Positions 45,336 through 55,088 of a stretch of DNA of 64,000 nt are shown one piece after another (position 1 is the stretch's first letter; each line of letters opens with the position of its first letter). Both the position numbers and the translations under genes were made by a program. A model generated the notes under the pieces. The model did not search any database. It was given only the letters and a program-made list of their open reading frames with translations, and was not told the DNA's origin. The stretch covers positions 124,001 through 188,000 of the forward strand of contig NZ_VFSD01000008.1 of the NCBI RefSeq assembly GCF_014332515.1. The letters are read 5' to 3'. This DNA comes from Pontibacter beigongshangensis (GTDB lineage Bacteria; Bacteroidota; Bacteroidia; Cytophagales; Hymenobacteraceae).

Positions 45336-46460
45336 TTACATAAACAGGTCCAGCGTAATCTGGTCGGCCAGCAGCTTGCCTTTGTCGGTAAGGTAAAGCA
45401 CGTTGTTGCTGATTTGCGCCAGCTCTTTTTGCTGCAACCCCTGCAGATAAACCCCATGGGTGGCAGCCAGATCGTAGTGCAGTTCCTGTTGTAGCTTTTG
45501 CAGGTCGCAACCCCAGCTGGTGCGGAGGCTGGTAAGGAGATAATCGTTGGCCTGGTCAGCAGGGCTGAGGTTTTCGAGCTCAAAGGCCAGCTGCCCCTGC
45601 TGCAGCGCATCGATATACTTCTTGTTATGGGCCACGTTGTGCTGCCGCGTAGGTCCGTTAAAGGAGTGGGCGCTGGGGCCGATGCCCAGGTAATGCACGC
45701 CGCGCCAGTAGTTGCTGTTGTGCCTCGACTCATAGCCGGGCTGGCAGAAGTTGGATATCTCGTACTGCACAAACCCATGCTGCTGCATCTGGGTGAGCAG
45801 CATTTCAAACTGCTGGGACGTAAACTCGTCTTCGGGGGCGGTAAAAGTACCCTTCTTGCTCCACCTGCCAAACACTGTGTCGGGTTCTATGGTGAGGGCA
45901 TAGCAGGAAACGTGCTGCACCTGCAGCGAAAACAGCAGCTCCAGGTCCTGCAGCCAGATGCTGTGGCCCGGGGCCGGAATGCCATAGATCAGGTCAACAG
46001 TGATGTTATCAAAACCGGCTTCCTGAGCGTCTTTTACAGATTGCAGGCTTTCGGTGGCGGTGTGGGCGCGGTTCATCAGGCGCAAGTGCGGCTCATGGAA
46101 CGACTGCAGCCCGATGCTCAGGCGATTCACGCCCGCCTGCCGCAGCTCCTGCAGCTTAGCCGGTGTCAGGTCGTCGGGGTTCGCTTCCAAGGTGACTTCA
46201 GCGTCTGGTCCTACTTCGAACAGCTGCTTTACCGTCTGCAGAATATCTGCGAGCTCCTGCTGGTGGAGCAGCGAGGGAGTGCCGCCGCCAAAATAGATGG
46301 TCTGCACCGGCTGCCCCTGCAGGTAGCCCTGGCGCAGGTGCAGTTCCTGCTGTATGGCCTGCACCATCTGCTCTTTCAAGCCCATGGAGGTACTGAAATG
46401 AAAGTCGCAGTAGTAGCAGGCCTGCCTGCAAAAGGGTATATGGATGTAAATGCCTGCCAA
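45336..46460 (-). CDS. hemW: Radical SAM heme chaperone HemW
   Basis: The 374-residue protein has the radical SAM motif CxxxCxxC (Cys11, Cys15, Cys18 in IPFCRQACYYCDFHF), then IYFGGGTPSLL, EANPDD, RLSIGLQSF and GIPAPG. HNSNYWRGVHYLGIGPSAHS is typical of HemW rather than coproporphyrinogen oxidase HemN, whose extra Cys and N-terminal trip-wire are absent. HemW inserts heme into respiratory enzymes. ATG 46460 is the family start. It is divergent from the BamA/TamA-like gene. Confidence 0.93.
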   Translation of the reverse strand: MAGIYIHIPFCRQACYYCDFHFSTSMGLKEQMVQAIQQELHLRQGYLQGQPVQTIYFGGGTPSLLHQQELADILQTVKQLFEVGPDAEVTLEANPDDLTPAKLQELRQAGVNRLSIGLQSFHEPHLRLMNRAHTATESLQSVKDAQEAGFDNITVDLIYGIPAPGHSIWLQDLELLFSLQVQHVSCYALTIEPDTVFGRWSKKGTFTAPEDEFTSQQFEMLLTQMQQHGFVQYEISNFCQPGYESRHNSNYWRGVHYLGIGPSAHSFNGPTRQHNVAHNKKYIDALQQGQLAFELENLSPADQANDYLLTSLRTSWGCDLQKLQQELHYDLAATHGVYLQGLQQKELAQISNNVLYLTDKGKLLADQITLDLFM

Positions 46461-46690
46461 CGTATTAGATTTAATGCTGCTGTCGTTATAGCTTAACCTG
46501 TTTCCCGGAACTATAATCCACTGCTTTTGCTTTTACTGCCATCAAGGCTACAAGTCGCAGAAGCCGATAAGATTGGGCAAAAGTTCCGGTATATTTGCCT
46601 GCGCTACGGCTGCGGATAAAGTTTCTGCAAATCGCCACAGCTGTTGCCGCTTTGCTATAACAATGCATAGCCAGAAATTATTCACTGCAA

Positions 46691-48463
46691 ATGTACAAAT
46701 TCCTGTTCTTGTTCCTGTGCTTTTCGCTGTTCCGGCCCCATGTGCAGGCGCAGGCGCCTCAGCAGATCAAGGTGCAGCCACAGCCTAAGCAATTGGCATT
46801 ACGCATCGTCGTGCCGCAGGCGGAGCGGGCAGTGCTGCGGCAATACAACTTCAAGACCTTACACACTGATTCTGCCGAGGCCCAAAATGAGGTGCGGGCA
46901 CTGGTGCACCGTATGCAGCAGGATGCTTACTTGCTAGCGTCTGCCGACAGCGCCTTTGTGCGAAACGACACGCTCCACGTGAAACTGCACCCAGGCGACC
47001 GATATGAATGGGCCGCCTTGCGCAATGGCAACCTGAGCGAAGGCATACTGGTAGAGTCTGGTTTCAGGGAGAAGTTTTACCGGAACACTCCGTTTAAGCC
47101 AGCCGAATATGTAAAGCTGCAGCAACGAATATTGGATTATGCCGAGCGCAACGGCTATCCCTTCGCCTCCGTCTGGCTCGACTCCGTAAAGATAAACGGT
47201 AATAAGGTGGAAGGGGCGTTAATGGTGGAGAAAGCCTTTCTGGTGACCTACGATTCGCTGCAGATACAAGGCAACAGCAAAACCCAACCCAAATTCCTGA
47301 CGCGTTACCTGCAGCTTTACCCAGGCCAGCCTTACAACCAAGACCAGATTGACGCCTCTCAGCGCATGCTCACGGCTTTGCCCTATATTAAAGTAACACG
47401 CCCGCCCCAAGTGCGCTTCTATAAAGACAAAGCCAAGGTATTTTACTTTCTCGACGACCGGCAGGCCAACCAGCTCGACGGCGTAGTTGGTTTCTTGCCC
47501 GACCCATCGCGCCGCGACAACAAGCTGCTCATAACCGGCGAGGCGAACCTGAACATCCGCAACATCAGGGGCAGTGGCAAGCAGCTGGGCCTGCAATGGC
47601 GCCGTGTGAACCGTGGCTCCGTGGTGCTGAACGGAGAGTACCTGCACCCTAACCTGTTCGGGACACCTTTTGAGCTGGGCGCCCGCTTTGGTCTGCTCAA
47701 GCAGGATTCCTCCTTTATTACGGTGCAGCCGCAGGTGCAGCTTTCGTACTACACTATTAAGTATGGCAAGTTCAGTGTGTTCAGTGAGTGGCGCAGTGCC
47801 AATGTGCTCTCTTCGGCTAATCCGCAGAGTCTGCAGAACCTAGATCTGGCCGATGCCCGCACCAACACCTATGGTATTAATTACCTCTGGAACAACCTCG
47901 ACGACTTTTACTTTCCGAAGCGGGGAAGGCTGGTGGAGCTGCAGTTTTCGGCGGGCAACAAGCGGCTGCTGCGCAACCCATCGCTGGAGCAGAGCTTCTA
48001 CGACACACTGCAGCAGCGCACCACGCAGCTAAGTGTGGGACTGCAACTGGAGAATTTCTTAAGAATTGGTAAAACGAGTGTACTGCTAACCAAACTTCGG
48101 GGCAAGACTTTGCTTAACGACCAGCTTTTCCTCAACGACATGTACCGATTGGGAGGCTTGGGCTCCCTGCGCGGCTTCGACGATTATTTCTTCTATGCTT
48201 CCTCTTTTGCGGTAGGCACGCTGGAGTACCGCCTGTTCACAGCCGAGGACTCGTACGTGCTCTTGTTCTACGACCAGGGCTACTACCGCTCTGATCTGGA
48301 GAAATCTTTTGTGGAAGAATTGCCACTAGGGGTAGGAGGGGGAATAAGCTTTAGTACAGGTGCAGGTATTTTTCAGTTGGTATATTCGCTGGGAAGGTCG
48401 GCACAACAGCCTTTAACGTTTAAACATTCAAAGATCCACTTTGGTATTACCAACAAATTTTAG
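46691..48463 (+). CDS. BamA/TamA-family outer-membrane protein
   Basis: The 590-residue protein has a signal peptide (residues 1-22, ending HVQAQ). POTRA-like domains cover about 75-250 (FKPAEYVKLQQRILDYAERN, GNSKTQPKFLTRYLQLYPGQ). A C-terminal 16-strand barrel of the Bac_surface_Ag/D15 type includes the substrate-recognition motif LGGLGSLRGFDDY (compare the VRGF/Y lid motif). The last strand ends IHFGITNKF, with a C-terminal aromatic. It is shorter than BamA (usually about 800-900 in Bacteroidota), which fits a TamA-like or accessory Omp85 protein. Confidence 0.88.
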   Translation: MYKFLFLFLCFSLFRPHVQAQAPQQIKVQPQPKQLALRIVVPQAERAVLRQYNFKTLHTDSAEAQNEVRALVHRMQQDAYLLASADSAFVRNDTLHVKLHPGDRYEWAALRNGNLSEGILVESGFREKFYRNTPFKPAEYVKLQQRILDYAERNGYPFASVWLDSVKINGNKVEGALMVEKAFLVTYDSLQIQGNSKTQPKFLTRYLQLYPGQPYNQDQIDASQRMLTALPYIKVTRPPQVRFYKDKAKVFYFLDDRQANQLDGVVGFLPDPSRRDNKLLITGEANLNIRNIRGSGKQLGLQWRRVNRGSVVLNGEYLHPNLFGTPFELGARFGLLKQDSSFITVQPQVQLSYYTIKYGKFSVFSEWRSANVLSSANPQSLQNLDLADARTNTYGINYLWNNLDDFYFPKRGRLVELQFSAGNKRLLRNPSLEQSFYDTLQQRTTQLSVGLQLENFLRIGKTSVLLTKLRGKTLLNDQLFLNDMYRLGGLGSLRGFDDYFFYASSFAVGTLEYRLFTAEDSYVLLFYDQGYYRSDLEKSFVEELPLGVGGGISFSTGAGIFQLVYSLGRSAQQPLTFKHSKIHFGITNKF

Positions 48464-48546
48464 CAGACCCTAATTTTTTTAGCTTTTTTGTGGCGCAGGA
48501 CTTGCATCGTAAGAATTATCGCCCTACTTTTGTAACACAATAACAG

Positions 48547-48622
<76 letters not shown>

Positions 48623-48627
48623 AATAG

Positions 48628-48666
48628 AATCGTAGATCGTTGGTAATTAACGGTCTACGATTTTTT
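48628..48666 (+). terminator. Terminator after tRNA-fMet
   Basis: A 14-bp stem starting AATCGTAGA and closing TCTACGATT is followed by T6, 5 bp after the CCA end. Confidence 0.85.
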
Positions 48667-48738
48667 GTTTTAAGTCCCGTACATATTCCGGACAAATCTG
48701 CACGTACTCTTAATTGCGTTACTGCATTATACTAAAAG

Positions 48739-49314
48739 CTATTTATTGCCTAAGACTTCAATGCCATCGCTTATCTCAAGTATTCTCTCAGCAGCATTAA
48801 CATAGTATTTTCCAGACTTAGCTTTTTTAAGAGTCATGTATTCCCTTCCTTTCTTATCTGCCCTATTCTTTCCTTCATTATAAATAATATCAGCGTGCCT
48901 GTTTAGGTACACTTTCAATAGAAGGCTTAATTCCTCAAAATTAAGATTGTTGGATTTAGCATAAGTAATAGCCCAATACAATGCATTCCTCAAAATAAAC
49001 TTTACTTTAGGTGCCACATTTAAGTTAGGCTTTCTACCTTCACAAGAGATATCAAAATTAATTTTATTAAAGCCTACAAAAGCAGATACTCCTGCCTTTA
49101 AAGCTTTTCTGCCAAATGCAGCTGAATCACAAGCAACACAAACTACTTTTTTTCCTTTTAGCAAATGCAGGTTATCCTGGTTTATAAAAAGTCCATTATT
49201 TTCTTCATAAACATATCTACTTCTATGACTACCAACTTCTGCTTTAAATGAGCAACCAAGTATTCCATTCGGTCTTCTATGGCATAAAATTAAAAGAAGA
49301 TCATCTTCTCCCAT
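48739..49314 (-). CDS. Caspase/CHAT-like fold protein, probably 5'-truncated
   Basis: 191 residues from the ATG at 49314; the open frame continues only to a TAG near 49367. DDLLLILCHRRPNG followed by LLKGKKVVCVACDSAAFGRK and GVSAFVGF resembles the strand-His and strand-Cys (A-C-x-S) halves of caspase-like/CHAT peptidases, with His near residue 12 and Cys near 62. The C-terminal half is helical and basic. The gene is strongly AT-rich compared with neighbours. The frame ends close to an IS-end-like sequence, so an N-terminal region is probably missing. The catalytic assignment is tentative. Confidence 0.5.
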   Translation of the reverse strand: MGEDDLLLILCHRRPNGILGCSFKAEVGSHRSRYVYEENNGLFINQDNLHLLKGKKVVCVACDSAAFGRKALKAGVSAFVGFNKINFDISCEGRKPNLNVAPKVKFILRNALYWAITYAKSNNLNFEELSLLLKVYLNRHADIIYNEGKNRADKKGREYMTLKKAKSGKYYVNAAERILEISDGIEVLGNK

Positions 49315-49367
49315 CGCTGAGATTGATGTTTGTGCAACAGAGTGTGACTTAAAATTATTTGTCTTGT

Positions 49368-49386
49368 CCTAATATAGCTTGACAGC
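49368..49386 (+). mobile_element. Solitary IS-end-like sequence
   Basis: TCCTAATATAGCTTGACAG differs at few positions from the left end of the IS3-type element (TCCTGATATAGGTTGACAC at 53762). No transposase follows. It may be a relic of insertion and deletion that truncated the AT-rich gene. Confidence 0.45.
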
Positions 49387-49561
49387 AACCTGTCCCGTAA
49401 AACGGCTGTATTCCGATACAGCAAAAACGGCAGTTACAAAGCGTTGCTGGACCTTGCTGACAAGTTAGTACCTGTCACTGCTTAGCAACCTTCGCTACGA
49501 GACACGGCTGTTTCTGGCCTCTGATCCGCATTTTATGCTGTGATTCTCTTGTTAATCAGTA

Positions 49562-49612
49562 AACCAGTGAAGCACGGGCTGCCTGTCTTAGGCAGCCCGT
49601 GCTTCACTGGTT
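49562..49612. terminator. 23-bp perfect hairpin, possible orphan terminator
   Basis: Arms 49562-49584 and 49590-49612 are perfectly complementary with loop GTCTT, followed by ATTTATTG. No intact gene ends here on the plus strand. It lies about 100 bp beyond the 3' end of the zf-TFIIB gene on the minus strand. Confidence 0.6.
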
Positions 49613-49714
49613 ATTTATTGCAGTACTATATGCGCAGCAGGTTCTAAAAGTATCGCACTTTAGAAAGAATCGCCTTCTGCTTAGCCTGGCATAGGGCCTG
49701 GCTCTTGGTCATAC

Positions 49715-49978
49715 TCAGTCGAAGAGTTCGCTGAAAAAGGACTTCTTCTTTTTGTGCGGATGCCTTTTGCTGTAGTCTTCGCCGTACTCGCCGTAGCCGT
49801 AGCGCTTATAGTCGGAGTCGTAGTTCTCCTTCTTGGCGTAGTGGTCGGCCGAGCGCTCAATGATCTTCTCCAGTTCCCCGCGGTCAAGCCAGACGCCGCG
49901 GCAGTTGGGGCAGTAGTCAATCTCTATTCCCTTCTTATCACTCATCAATAGGGTTTCATGGCAGGATGGACATTTCAT
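49715..49978 (-). CDS. zf-TFIIB-type zinc ribbon protein
   Basis: The 87-residue protein has an N-terminal zinc ribbon (MKCPSCHETLLMSDKKGIEI, then DYCPNCRGVWLDRGELEKII), the standard zf-TFIIB domain of bacterial proteins. A Tyr/Lys-rich tail (KRYGYGEYGEDYSKRHPHKK) follows. The four Cys are present. The function is unknown; such proteins are common in Bacteroidota. The ATG at 49978 is the first codon of the domain. Confidence 0.88.
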   Translation of the reverse strand: MKCPSCHETLLMSDKKGIEIDYCPNCRGVWLDRGELEKIIERSADHYAKKENYDSDYKRYGYGEYGEDYSKRHPHKKKKSFFSELFD

Positions 49979-50540
49979 AATGTGGGTTTGGTTAGTTTAT
50001 AAGTCAATAACGTTGTCAAAGGTGCGGCATATCTGATGATCCGTCAAGACAGCCCCTCCTTCTTCAATAAGGTAACGCCGCCAAAGGGGGCGTAGTATAC
50101 TTCTCTACCCGGAGGGTTAAAAACAAGGGCTGCGTTTGTCCCAGAAAAGGCGGAAGTTACGGAACAAAAGATGTGAGGGTATTTGGGGCTTTGTCCGCAT
50201 AGCTTCTGATTGTTAGGATCCACATCCTGAGTCCCGCAGACCAAGTACCCTGTTGGTCAAGGTCCGTCGCAGGAGCAGACAGAGCTTTATCATTGCCAAT
50301 AGCATATCCAACATGAGCTCTGGCCTGTCCCAATATACAGGCCAGATACGCCTGTGAGAGCAAATCAAGTCTTTTTATGTAGGAATGGCGGGACTTTGGA
50401 GGACAAATACACTGTCAATCCCAAAGGGTTTTTAATTATTTTTATAACTTAACCCCAGCGAAAAGAGGCCCCTGCAACCCCTTACTTCGGTCCGGGCTTT
50501 ATTACACCATACAGGTAGTTATGTCCTATTCAAAAGAAAC
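49979..50540. other. Intergenic region
   Basis: No confident gene. Minus-strand frames at 50044-50244 and 50157-50363 look partly protein-like (YLACILGQARAHVGYAIG; PGREVYYAPFGGVTLLKKEG) but lie in different phases. They may be a frameshifted relic; no family is recognised. Confidence 0.35.
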
Positions 50541-51650
50541 ATGAGAAAAACACTAGCAACCATCCTGTCTACCGTTCTTATTCTGTCTTGGGGAGCCGCT
50601 TACGGTTGCTCTGCCTTTCTGCTGAAAGGAGAGGACCACTGTGTCGTCGGGTTCAATGAGAACTGGAAGACCATGCCGGGAATCGTTGTGCTCAACAAAA
50701 GGGACATCGTCAAAGAGAGCCTGAGCTGGAAAAGGCTCACCTCTTCCCAGGCAACCGAAGAAAAGACCATCACCTGGAAATCGAAATATGGCTCAGTGAG
50801 CTTTAACCTGCTTGGCGCTGACCTCCCCTGCTACGGGGTGAACGAGAAGGGCCTGTTCCTCGTGGAGCTCTACCTGGACAAGACCTACTCCAGGCCTGAC
50901 ACGGCAAAGGCCAACATGTTCTGGGCCCAGTGGATCCAGTACCAACTGGACAACTACGCCACGGTGGAGGAGGTGATCCACAACCTGGACAATTCACCCG
51001 TCATAGACTGGTGGCCAAACTTTCCGGGAAGCCACTTCTTTGTGGCCGACAAGGAGGGCAACACCGCGGCGATCGAGCTGATTGAGGGGCGGTTCCAGGT
51101 CTCCTCCCAGGAAGGGATGCCCGTGCCGGTGCTCTGCAATGACCCGTACCGGAAGGAGCTGAAGGCCGTGAGGGAATATGACTTTATGAACGGCGGGAAA
51201 GAGTTTGACCCGCACTCCCAAAAGTGGGAGGACCGGTTCGCCAAGGCCACGCACATGCTAAAGTCTTACGCCCCGGATGTTTCCCCCATCGACTACTCCT
51301 GGCAGGTGCTGGACAGCATCAAACCGGGGCAGTGGCAGCTGGTGGCCGATCTCAGGAACGGCGTTGTTCACTTCAGGTCGGACGTAGGCAGGGAGATAAA
51401 GTCGCTGGACCTGTCAGCGTGCGGGTTTGAGCGTGGAGGCCCCTTAGCATATATTGATATCAACTCGGAGCTGAAGGGAGACGTCAGAGGCGGGCTCACC
51501 AAGCTGACGGCGGACTTGAATGACAGTTATGTGGCCAGGGGGTTTCCCATAGGGTACGTCAACAAGGAGTTTCCCGAGTCGGAGGATTACAGGAACATCA
51601 AAGCCAATCTGAGGAGGTATTATCTTCGGCTGATTGAGCATAAATACTAG
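50541..51650 (+). CDS. Choloylglycine-hydrolase/penicillin-acylase-type Ntn amidase
   Basis: The 369-residue protein has a signal peptide (residues 1-22). Cleavage would expose Cys23 (AYG-CSAF), the N-terminal nucleophile of linear amide C-N hydrolases. NENW near residue 39 and the segments LPCYGVNEKGLFLVEL and SHFFVADKEGNTAAIEL follow the family plan. Substrates range from bile salts to penicillin V and acyl-homoserine lactones and cannot be chosen from sequence. Export suggests action in the periplasm. The gene looks more GC-rich than its surroundings. Confidence 0.82.
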   Translation: MRKTLATILSTVLILSWGAAYGCSAFLLKGEDHCVVGFNENWKTMPGIVVLNKRDIVKESLSWKRLTSSQATEEKTITWKSKYGSVSFNLLGADLPCYGVNEKGLFLVELYLDKTYSRPDTAKANMFWAQWIQYQLDNYATVEEVIHNLDNSPVIDWWPNFPGSHFFVADKEGNTAAIELIEGRFQVSSQEGMPVPVLCNDPYRKELKAVREYDFMNGGKEFDPHSQKWEDRFAKATHMLKSYAPDVSPIDYSWQVLDSIKPGQWQLVADLRNGVVHFRSDVGREIKSLDLSACGFERGGPLAYIDINSELKGDVRGGLTKLTADLNDSYVARGFPIGYVNKEFPESEDYRNIKANLRRYYLRLIEHKY

Positions 51651-51958
51651 CTTAGGCGGTGGTGCAGCCCTAAGCAGGAATGGAAGTGTTTCATGATCGG
51701 TCACAGTGCCTTGATAAGTGATGGCTGCCCTTAAACAGAGCATGCTGTAATTCTTTTCAGACAGGCAACCATGTCTTGGATGGCTGCATCTATGGGATGA
51801 ACAAAGTGATCTAACCCACTCCTGGCAAACTGGCTGCATTTATCAGAGCATCTCAGAGGATAAGGAAGAACCGTATTATTTGGCTTGCCTACTCCTAAAT
51901 TCTGCCTCATGGAAATCCTCAGGCCGGACTTCCTGAATTTACGGGAGTTGCCCCCTGG
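51651..51958. other. Intergenic region with nothing recognised
   Basis: 308 bp between convergent genes. No hairpin with T-run, repeat or gene was identified. Confidence 0.4.
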
Positions 51959-53629
51959 TTAAGGCTCCTCCTTCCCTGTCTTCTCGTTTCCTTGGCTGTC
52001 TCCGCTAACGAGCAGCTGCTGGACAGGCAGGGCAAACCCTTTGCCTTTGGTGTTGACGGCTTCCATCATCTGGAGCAGCAGGGCTTCCTTTATCTCGAGC
52101 TGCTCATTGAAGTCGCTGGTAAGGATGTAGGAGAAGAGCTCCACTTTGAGGGCATCGGAGGCGATCTCGGTCAGGCGCACCCTGGCGCTGCCCTGGTCCA
52201 CCTTGGGGTGTTGGGCCAGTATCTGGCGCAGTGAGCTCAGCACGGCCTGTACCTGGGCCGGGGAGGTGTCGTAGCGCAGCCGCAGCACTGGACCGAAAAG
52301 AAAGCGGTCCCGGTGCGCGAAATTCTCGATCCTCTGGGAGGAGAAGTCTCCGTTGGGGATGGTCACCACCGTGCGCTCCGAAGTGCGCAGCCGGGTGGAG
52401 CGCATGCCGATCTGCTCCACCGTTCCGCTCGCGTCGCCTACCTTGCAGAAGTCCCCCACCCGGATGGGCTGGTCAGCGATAAGGGTAACGCTGCCGACAA
52501 AGTTCTCCACTGTTTTCTGCGCTCCCAGGGCCAGGGCGATGCCCCCTATCCCCAGCGCGGCTAGGCCGGTGGTGACATCAAAGCCCAGCGTGTCGAGAAT
52601 GAAGATAATTCCGAACACGAGCAGGGCGACCTTCACGCCCCTGCGCAGGAAGAGCACAATGGAGATGCCCGCCATGTTGTGGCGCTGGACAAGGCGCCGC
52701 TGGCTGAAGTTGGTGACGGCATCCACCAGCCGCCAGAGCAGCAGCAGCACCGCTAGCAGGCCCACAATGATGGTGAGCTCACTGAAGCGCTGGCGCAGCA
52801 CAAAGGAGATGCCCAGGCGCTGGCTCAGGATGACCAGTAGCCAGGCGGCCAGGTAAAGCCGTATGGGCAGCGAAAAAGCTCTGATAAAGCCATAGGTCGG
52901 CTCGTCCCTGGTTTTTCGCCAGACGTAGTGGACCAGGTAGGTGAGCGCGGCGATCAGCCCCCAGGCCAGCAGATAGGCCACTACGGCAACAAGCAGCATG
53001 CCCAGCCAGTGCCCTACAGGCACCCCGCCCCACCTGTTTTCCTCCAGAACGTCAGGCAACGTCTTTTCCAGCACTGTGGCGCTGGGCGCATCGGCCTGCA
53101 GGGGGACTCTGACGATGGTCTCGGCGGCGAAGAGCCAGATCGGCCCTCCCGTCGGACCTTCGGTTTTCTCGAGGAGCAGGTCGATCTCCTCCCCATTCAC
53201 CGTAGCTGTACCTACCCGCTCCAGGTTCGGTGGCAGCTCGTCCTCCAGCTCGCCGTCCGGTGAATCGCTTATCCAGGATCGGGGCAGGGTCCGGCTGTGC
53301 TGATCCAGCAGTCGCTGCAGCGCCTGCGCGGCGGCAGCGCCGTTCCCTTGGGTGCCGGAAGGGGAGGTTAGGTTAAGGTAGAAGGCGGCTTTGGTATAGT
53401 CCTCGTCCGCCACGGCGCCAATAAAACCAGTGATAGTGCCGCGGGGCGTGCGCCTTCCCAAGGAGTCCTCAGGCCAGGCAGGCAGGGCACTGGCTATGGT
53501 GTCCTGTTCCGCCTCCTGCCCAGAGGAAGCGGCAGGCAGCACGAAGAAAAGCACAGCGGCCGGCAGGAGCAGGCGGAAGACACTTCTCAGGACATGGAAG
53601 GGCAAACAGGAAGATAGAGCAGAAGACAT
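51959..53629 (-). CDS. MscS-family mechanosensitive channel
   Basis: The 556-residue inner-membrane channel has a signal peptide (about 1-37), a periplasmic domain (about 40-200) and several TM helices (VGHWLGMLLVAVVAYLLAWG onwards). The MscS pore helix has GLAALGIGGIALALGAQKTVENF, followed by the beta domain (DQPIRVGDFCKVGDASGTVE, then IPNGDFSSQRIEN) and a C-terminal alpha/beta domain. It should release osmolytes on hypo-osmotic shock. It is larger than E. coli MscS because of the N-terminal periplasmic part. It looks GC-rich, like the acylase gene next to it. Confidence 0.92.
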   Translation of the reverse strand: MSSALSSCLPFHVLRSVFRLLLPAAVLFFVLPAASSGQEAEQDTIASALPAWPEDSLGRRTPRGTITGFIGAVADEDYTKAAFYLNLTSPSGTQGNGAAAAQALQRLLDQHSRTLPRSWISDSPDGELEDELPPNLERVGTATVNGEEIDLLLEKTEGPTGGPIWLFAAETIVRVPLQADAPSATVLEKTLPDVLEENRWGGVPVGHWLGMLLVAVVAYLLAWGLIAALTYLVHYVWRKTRDEPTYGFIRAFSLPIRLYLAAWLLVILSQRLGISFVLRQRFSELTIIVGLLAVLLLLWRLVDAVTNFSQRRLVQRHNMAGISIVLFLRRGVKVALLVFGIIFILDTLGFDVTTGLAALGIGGIALALGAQKTVENFVGSVTLIADQPIRVGDFCKVGDASGTVEQIGMRSTRLRTSERTVVTIPNGDFSSQRIENFAHRDRFLFGPVLRLRYDTSPAQVQAVLSSLRQILAQHPKVDQGSARVRLTEIASDALKVELFSYILTSDFNEQLEIKEALLLQMMEAVNTKGKGFALPVQQLLVSGDSQGNEKTGKEEP

Positions 53630-53792
53630 GCGTTGAGGGTTGAATGGGTGCTACATGAGAGCCGGGCTTAGGAGGCCTACGAGAAGCCCCAGGCTGTTTT
53701 TCTGTTACATCAACAAGTAACGGTGTTGCGTTGAAGGGGTTGCAGGTGGGGATTGGTCTTCTCCTGATATAGGTTGACACAAAGTCGACAGA

Positions 53793-54133
53793 AATGAAGG
53801 AAAGACCATCAAATAAAGTATCGTTGCCGAATATCTCTGTGGCAAAACCAGCTACCGTAAATTGGGGGAGAAATATGGCATCAACTTTTACAGCATCCGC
53901 CACTGGGTACTCTCCGACACCAGGGCCGTATGAAGCAACCACCAAGAGCTAAAGCAGTAAAGACAGCACCGGATTTTCTACCCGATGAATCCCTGCCTAC
54001 GGATGTGAAGACACTGCAGGCCGAGCTGCGGAAAGCCAGGCTTGAGAAGCAGGTGCTGCTGGAGGTGATCAAAGTAGCCGAAGAGGAGCTGGGGATCCCG
54101 ATCCGGGAAAAGCATGGTGCCAAGCAATCCTGA
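53793..54133 (+). pseudogene. IS3-type OrfA, disrupted
   Basis: The frame at 53793 encodes the helix-turn-helix (AEYLCGKTSYRKLGEKYGIN, then FYSIRHWVLS). It has a TAA near its start and ends at TGA 53931-53933. The leucine-zipper half (LQAELRKARLEKQVLLEVIK) continues in another frame from ATG 53930, overlapping as ATGA. An internal stop and a frameshift therefore split an ancestral OrfA. Confidence 0.75.
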
Positions 54134-54149
54134 GCATAGAGCAAAGAGC

Positions 54150-55088
54150 GCCCTCCCGAGCTGTCGGGATGCTTTGCTGCTTGTTTGGCTACAGTAGGCG
54201 TATTACCAGCAGATCAGAATACAGGAACAGCAGGCCCTGCAGGAGGACCTGCTCGTGCAGGAAGTGCTGCGCATCCTCCAAACCCAAAAGCGGTTGAGAG
54301 CCCGCAAGCTACTGGTGGTGATGTCGGCCTACATGGCCGAGCATGGCATTGGTATAGGCCGTGACGCTTTCTTTGAGCTCCTGCGGGAGCAGGGCCTGCT
54401 GGTCCGGAAACGAAGGCACTCCAAGCCTCAGACCACCTCCTCGAGTCATTGGCTGCGCAAGTACAGCAACCTGATCATTGGTTTGGTCCCCACCGCTGCC
54501 AACCAGCTGTGGGTGAGCGACATCACCTACATTCACCTGCAGGAGGGCTTTGCCTACCTGAACCTGATCACCGATGCCTACAGCCATAAGATCGTGGGTT
54601 TTTACCTGTGCCAGGATCTCTCCTCCGCCTGGGGATGCATCCAGGCCCTGGAGATGGCCCTGGAAGGGAGTCTGGTGCACAAGGGGCTGATCCATCACTC
54701 GAACCGGGGCCTGCAGTACTGCAGTTCCGGCTATGTAAAGCTACTGCAGGACCACCACATTGTTATCTCTATGATACAGCAGAGGGATCCGCTGGAGAAT
54801 GCGATGGCAGAGCGCGTAAACGGCATCCTTAAGGAGGAATTACTGGAGGGGGTTTACCCCACTTCCGCTGCTGCACAGACAGCTATAGCCTCCGCTATCA
54901 GTGTCAATAACCACCAGCGCCCGCACTCCAGCGTGGACATGCTCACTCCGGTAGAGACACACACTAAAACAGCAGAACTGAAAAAGCGCTGGAAGAACTT
55001 TTATGCCATCAGAAAAGGAAAGGAGGTGTTGAGGGTATCGGGGAAGGAAATAGCAGCAATGGAGATGGAAGGACGTAAAAGCTTATAA
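54150..55088 (+). pseudogene. IS3-type OrfB transposase, frameshifted and with D-to-N change
   Basis: The main frame (277 codons from GTG 54255) has the rve/DDE core: WVSDITYI with Asp89, HHSNRGLQY where Asn150 replaces the usual catalytic Asp, and ENAMAERVNG with Glu186. The C-terminal region (INNHQRPH-like NNHQRPHSSVDMLTPVE) is normal. Upstream, the conserved start (LFGYSR, then AYYQQIRIQEQ) lies in two phases with a TAG between, indicating a frameshift near 54197. Transposition is not expected. Confidence 0.8.

Larger units (their letters stand above)
49315..49714. other. Intergenic region with IS-end-like sequence and a large hairpin
   Basis: Contains TCCTAATATAGCTTGACAG (49368-49386) and the 23-bp hairpin at 49562. 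The frame RKTAVFRYSKNGSYKALLDL, read on the plus strand near 49400, might be a scrap of a transposase or other gene. Confidence 0.45.
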
